This document shows, one piece after another, positions 7,831 to 9,987 of a DNA stretch of 9,987 nucleotides. The translations under genes were made by a program, and so were the position numbers. The stretch is taken from positions 1 through 9,987 of the forward strand of contig CAMLKW010000169.1 in NCBI GenBank assembly GCA_946480605.1, given 5' to 3'. A model generated the notes under the pieces. The model did no database searches. It was not told the DNA's origin and saw nothing but the letters and a program-made list of their open reading frames with translations. The DNA is from an uncultured Roseateles sp. (GTDB taxonomy: Bacteria > Pseudomonadota > Gammaproteobacteria > Burkholderiales > Burkholderiaceae). How positions within the stretch are numbered: the first letter of the stretch is position 1; the number at the start of each line of letters is the position of its first letter.

Positions 7831-9185
7831 GCGAGGTCCATGGCGCGCCGCAGCGCGGCGGCGTTGTCGGCGCACAGGGGGCGGAAGGCGGCGCTGATGC
7901 GCATGTCATCGGCCGCGGTCTGCCAGAAGCTCAGTGCGCGTGGGGCCACGTGCTGCCAGCGTTCGCGCTCGGCCGGCAGCGGCAAGGCCGGTTGCAGCGG
8001 CGGCGACGTGACTTCGCCACCCGCCTGCGGCGCATAGCGCATGGGCAACTGGTCGTAGCTGGGCGCCAGGCGCAGGCCCGCGGCGTCGTGGAAGAAGCCG
8101 AGGTTGCCGCCATGCATGTCGCTGTTGCCAATGAGTTGGCCGAACAGCTGGCGCTGAGCAGCGCGCTCGGCGTCGGCGGCACTCAGCAGCCCGCGTGCGG
8201 CCAGGGCGGCGGCCACGCGGGTCCAGTCGTTGGTGGCCTCGCCCGCGAGGCCCGCGTTGGCGCTCTCCAGGCTGACGACGCCACGCCGGCCGTGCGGCCC
8301 CACGCGGTCGAAGCGTTCGCTCTCCAGGAAGTGCCGGCCCTCGTGCGCCAGCAGTCGCGTGCGCGCGGCGTCGTCGCCCAACGCCTGGGCGGCCAGCTGC
8401 TCGCAGACCAGCAGGTCGCGCCAGCGCTGCACGGTGGCCGAGTCGTCGGCGCCGCTGAACTTGACGACGCAATGCGGCGTGGCCATGCCGGGCAGCTCAC
8501 GCGTGGCGGTGAACTTGGGGAACTCGCCGCCCGCCGACGAGCCGGGCAGGGCGCCGTCCAGCGCCTGTGCGGCCAGCGCGCCGTAGGCGCCGGGCGTGTC
8601 GGCTGCGCTCAACGGCGGCGTCAGCGCCAGCCGGGCATCGAGAAAGCGGCGCAGCGCCGTGTCGCCCGCCAGCAGTTCGCCCGGCAGGTCGTCGCCGAAG
8701 TTGTTGAGACCCAGCAGCAGCGCGTCGTCGTCCCAGTCGCGCGGATCGGGCGGCAGGCCCAGCCCGGGTGCATGCCGGCGCGCGAACGCGCGGCCCAGAA
8801 AGCCCTGCGGGCGCAGGTCGTACAGCGGGTAGGGCAGGCCGTCGTGCCAGCCGTCCCGTGCCTCGTCGGCGCTGGGCCAGGCCGGCGCGCTGGCTTCGAA
8901 CTGGCAGCCCTGGGGCCAGACCGGCCGCAGCAGCCCCACGGCTTGCGGGCGGCCGTCGGTGTCTATGCGGTAGACCGGTGTCTCGACGCGCTGGCCGCGG
9001 AACTCGCGCCGCCACGCGATGCGCCGGCGGCGCGTCTGCCCGGCGGCCACGACGGCGTCGCCGGCCGTGGCGATCAGCCGTTGAGCGGTCTTCGTGGAGC
9101 AGCCTAGCGCCGCGGCGATGTCGGCCAGGCCCAGCGGGCCGCGCGGGCGGAGCAGGCGTTCGAGGCTGGGCAGGTCGGCGGACAT
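7827..9185 (-). CDS. HipA-like Ser/Thr kinase with N-terminal HTH (YjjJ/HipH type)
   Basis: A 452-residue HipA-family protein kinase with its own N-terminal helix-turn-helix (about 16-40; [19 protein letters not shown]) and a basic patch ([11 protein letters not shown]). This is the plan of E. coli YjjJ (also called HipH, about 443 residues), a HipA homologue reported as a growth-affecting kinase. A HipA N-terminal domain starts near VYRIDTDG (71). The kinase part shows a Gly-rich loop with two serines (S216, S217, then AGGEFPKF), K242 (VVKFSG), the catalytic loop [12 protein letters not shown] with D356 and N361, and metal-binding D378 (LAPSYDQLP). All key residues look present, so it should be active. 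No hipB-like gene is next to it in the window. It follows a 113 bp AT-rich operator-like gap and overlaps the hydrolase start by 4 bp. The true target is unknown. The start ATG at 9185 lacks a Shine-Dalgarno match. Confidence 0.87.
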   Translation of the reverse strand: MSADLPSLERLLRPRGPLGLADIAAALGCSTKTAQRLIATAGDAVVAAGQTRRRRIAWRREFRGQRVETPVYRIDTDGRPQAVGLLRPVWPQGCQFEASAPAWPSADEARDGWHDGLPYPLYDLRPQGFLGRAFARRHAPGLGLPPDPRDWDDDALLLGLNNFGDDLPGELLAGDTALRRFLDARLALTPPLSAADTPGAYGALAAQALDGALPGSSAGGEFPKFTATRELPGMATPHCVVKFSGADDSATVQRWRDLLVCEQLAAQALGDDAARTRLLAHEGRHFLESERFDRVGPHGRRGVVSLESANAGLAGEATNDWTRVAAALAARGLLSAADAERAAQRQLFGQLIGNSDMHGGNLGFFHDAAGLRLAPSYDQLPMRYAPQAGGEVTSPPLQPALPLPAERERWQHVAPRALSFWQTAADDMRISAAFRPLCADNAAALRRAMDLA

Positions 9186-9199
9186 GGGTTCAGGAGGTG

Positions 9200-9210
9200 T
9201 GTCCCGAATT
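9200..9210 (+). repeat. Direct repeat TGTCCYGAATT, copy 1
   Basis: Reads TGTCCCGAATT. It is the copy nearest the HipA-like start codon and begins 12 bp before copy 2, about one helical turn. It differs from the other two copies at one base. Confidence 0.55.
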
Positions 9211-9211
9211 T

Positions 9212-9222
9212 TGTCCTGAATT
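9212..9222 (+). repeat. Direct repeat TGTCCYGAATT, copy 2
   Basis: Reads TGTCCTGAATT, identical to copy 3. It overlaps the candidate -10 and the predicted transcription start of the HipA-like gene. Confidence 0.55.
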
Positions 9223-9238
9223 GAATTTAAAAATCAAT
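9220..9238. promoter_or_regulatory. 19 bp near-palindrome over the candidate -10 region
   Basis: The arms ATTGA (9220-9224) and TCAAT (9234-9238) plus an A/T core pair at eight of nine positions around 9229. The core is all A and T, so part of the symmetry could be chance. It covers the candidate -10 and spacer. Confidence 0.35.
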
Positions 9239-9248
9239 GGACTGACAA
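9220..9248 (-). promoter_or_regulatory. Candidate sigma70 promoter of the HipA-like gene
   Basis: On the minus strand TTGTCA (9248-9243, five of six to TTGACA), a 17-base spacer and TTCAAT (9225-9220, four of six to TATAAT) point to the HipA-like start 35 bases further on. Transcription would begin near 9213, giving a leader of about 28 bases. The -35 overlaps the 23 bp palindrome and the -10 overlaps one TGTCCTGAATT copy. It is found by eye only. Confidence 0.4.
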
Positions 9249-9266
9249 TGACTTGAAGTAATTGTC
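9244..9266. promoter_or_regulatory. 23 bp near-perfect palindrome, candidate operator
   Basis: The outer arms are GACAAT (9244-9249) and ATTGTC (9261-9266). The inner arms ACTT and AAGT flank a single centre base at 9255. Ten of the eleven symmetric pairs match; only 9250/9260 fails. It overlaps the -35 of the candidate promoter, a common place for a repressor site. The binding protein is unknown; the HTH of the HipA-like product is one candidate. Confidence 0.55.
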
Positions 9267-9276
9267 GTGTGAATCG

Positions 9277-9287
9277 TGTCCTGAATT
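9277..9287 (+). repeat. Direct repeat TGTCCYGAATT, copy 3
   Basis: Reads TGTCCTGAATT, in the same orientation as copies 1 and 2 but 65 bp from copy 2 and upstream of the candidate -35. It is close to the acetyltransferase stop. Confidence 0.55.
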
Positions 9288-9298
9288 TATGCGGTAAT

Positions 9299-9853
9299 TC
9301 AAGCGCCCGGCGTCAGTGTGCCGCGCACCAGTTGCGCGTCGCCCGGGTGGGCCTGCAGGCGGGCGCCGGACTCGCGCATCAGCGCCAGCATGCGTCGGTT
9401 CTCGGCCAGCACGTCGCCGAACAGCTGTTGCACGCCCTGCCGGCGGGCCTCGGCGACCAGATGCACCATCAGCCGCCGGCCCAGGCCGCGGCCCTGCCAG
9501 TCGTCGGCGACGGCCAGCGCGAATTCGGCGCGCGTGGGCTGCTCGGCGTCGAGCACAAAGCGTGCATCGGCAACGACGGGCAGACCAGGCTCCAGCGCCT
9601 CGACGACCCACACGCGGTGCAGCCGCTGGTCCACATCGGTCAACAGGGTCAGCAGCGCCGGGCTCAGCTCGCGCAGGCCGAAGTGGAAGCGCTGGTGGCG
9701 CGAGTCCAGCGACAAGCCGTTGAAGAAGGCTTGCTCCGCGGCGCGGTCGCGCGCCGTCAACGGGCGCAGCCGCGCCATGCGACCGCCGGGCAGGCGCCAG
9801 TCCTGCGCTGGCGATGCGGTCGCGGCGACGCTGGCCGCCAGTGTGCTGGTCAC
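9299..9853 (-). CDS. GNAT-family N-acetyltransferase
   Basis: A single-domain GNAT acetyltransferase of 184 residues, expected to move an acetyl group from acetyl-CoA to an amine on a small molecule or protein. The acetyl-CoA loop is QGRGLG (120-125) in the core stretch FALAVADDWQGRGLGRRLM, followed by HLVAEARRQG, the LFGDVLAENRRMLALM strand-helix, and GARL. The N-terminal half (SRHQRFHFGLRELSPALLTLLTDVD) resembles the GNAT domains found at the C-terminus of Pat-type protein acetyltransferases, from memory; the large NDP-forming CoA-ligase part is absent. The start is taken at the GTG at 9853, which forms a GTGA overlap with the stop of the preceding gene. A later in-frame ATG (residue 26, MARLRPLTARD) is an alternative that keeps the whole domain. 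Substrate unknown. Confidence 0.85.
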   Translation of the reverse strand: MTSTLAASVAATASPAQDWRLPGGRMARLRPLTARDRAAEQAFFNGLSLDSRHQRFHFGLRELSPALLTLLTDVDQRLHRVWVVEALEPGLPVVADARFVLDAEQPTRAEFALAVADDWQGRGLGRRLMVHLVAEARRQGVQQLFGDVLAENRRMLALMRESGARLQAHPGDAQLVRGTLTPGA

Positions 9854-9987
9854 GGCCGAACCTCGGGAGCCGGCCGGAGGTCCAGCACCGCCCGTGGGCT
9901 CAGCGCGCTGACGGTCACGCCCAGGTCGCCGGGCACGACGAAGCACTGGCCCGGCTCCAGCACGATGTCTTTCACGTCCTGGTCGAT
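9850..9987 (-). CDS. DUF2917-like protein, C-terminal part
   Basis: The last 45 residues of a frame that enters from the right edge on the minus strand and stops at TGA 9852-9850. The visible part reads DVKDIVLEPGQCFVVPGDLG, then VTVSALSPRAVLDLRPAPEVRP. The pattern of short strands with a D-x-x-L-x-x-G-x-x-F core resembles the C-terminal half of DUF2917, a small beta-rich protein of unknown function common in Burkholderiales. A cupin-like fold is another possible reading. Its stop overlaps the acetyltransferase GTG by 4 bp, so the two are probably co-translated. The identity rests on a short fragment recalled from memory. Confidence 0.55.
   Translation of the reverse strand: MDQDVKDIVLEPGQCFVVPGDLGVTVSALSPRAVLDLRPAPEVRP

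Larger units (their letters stand above)
9186..9298 (-). promoter_or_regulatory. AT-rich regulatory gap upstream of the HipA-like gene
   Basis: The 113 bp between the acetyltransferase stop and the HipA-like start is far richer in A and T than the surrounding coding DNA. It holds two near-palindromes, three direct repeats and a possible promoter, listed separately. I saw no convincing ORF in it. No clear terminator for the acetyltransferase gene is visible, though the 23 bp palindrome could form a weak hairpin with a T-rich stretch some bases further on. Confidence 0.6.

Noticed and set aside
7831..7875. ATG start of the hydrolase inside the HipA-like gene
   Set aside because: It would add an Arg-rich stretch before the membrane helix. 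The GTG at 7830 gives a 4 bp GTGA overlap and a normal signal-anchor N-terminus.
9244..9266. The 23 bp palindrome as a rho-independent terminator for the acetyltransferase
   Set aside because: The stem is AT-rich, and the T-run on the minus strand begins about ten bases after the stem and not directly behind it; an operator role fits better.
9186..9298. An integration scar or mobile-element boundary at the AT-rich gap
   Set aside because: There is no transposase, integrase, tRNA or target duplication, and the genes on both sides have the same codon style.

Overview
The window is very GC-rich (by eye near 70%). Its genes and their order point to a betaproteobacterium of the Burkholderiales, such as the Comamonadaceae or the Rubrivivax/Roseateles/Leptothrix group. 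The main grounds are a cyo quinol oxidase cluster followed by SURF1 and a RegB/RegA pair, and a DUF2917-type protein. This placement is inferred from content and style; no database search was possible.

Positions 1-4616, plus strand, hold the end of a respiratory cluster. In order: the C-terminal part of cyoB (subunit I), cyoC, cyoD, an unrecognised 42-residue single-helix membrane protein, a SURF1-family assembly factor, a RegB-type redox histidine kinase and a RegA-type response regulator. The genes are packed with 1-41 bp gaps or with overlaps, as expected for one operon. The proposed logic is that the oxidase oxidises ubiquinol, SURF1 and perhaps the small protein help to build it, and the kinase senses the quinone pool and redox state and signals to the Fis-type regulator. 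No cyoE (heme O synthase) follows cyoD here, unlike in E. coli.

Positions 4609-9987, minus strand, hold a converging set of genes. In transcription order: the tail of a DUF2917-like protein, a GNAT acetyltransferase, a 113 bp AT-rich regulatory gap, a HipA-like kinase with its own N-terminal helix-turn-helix (YjjJ/HipH type), a membrane-anchored alpha/beta hydrolase, a YhbW-type flavin-dependent monooxygenase, and a PuuB-like FAD oxidoreductase. Several junctions show GTGA or TGATG stop/start overlaps, which set the likely starts. The two gene sets meet tail to tail with an 8 bp overlap, so no intergenic terminator can lie between them.

The most interesting non-coding stretch is the AT-rich gap 9186-9298. 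It contains a 23 bp near-perfect palindrome, a second 19 bp near-palindrome, three direct copies of TGTCCYGAATT and a plausible sigma70 promoter that these elements overlap. It looks like a dense operator controlling the HipA-like gene, possibly by the gene's own DNA-binding domain. I saw no tRNA, rRNA, CRISPR array, insertion sequence or phage gene. The largest stretch without a gene is the 113 bp gap.
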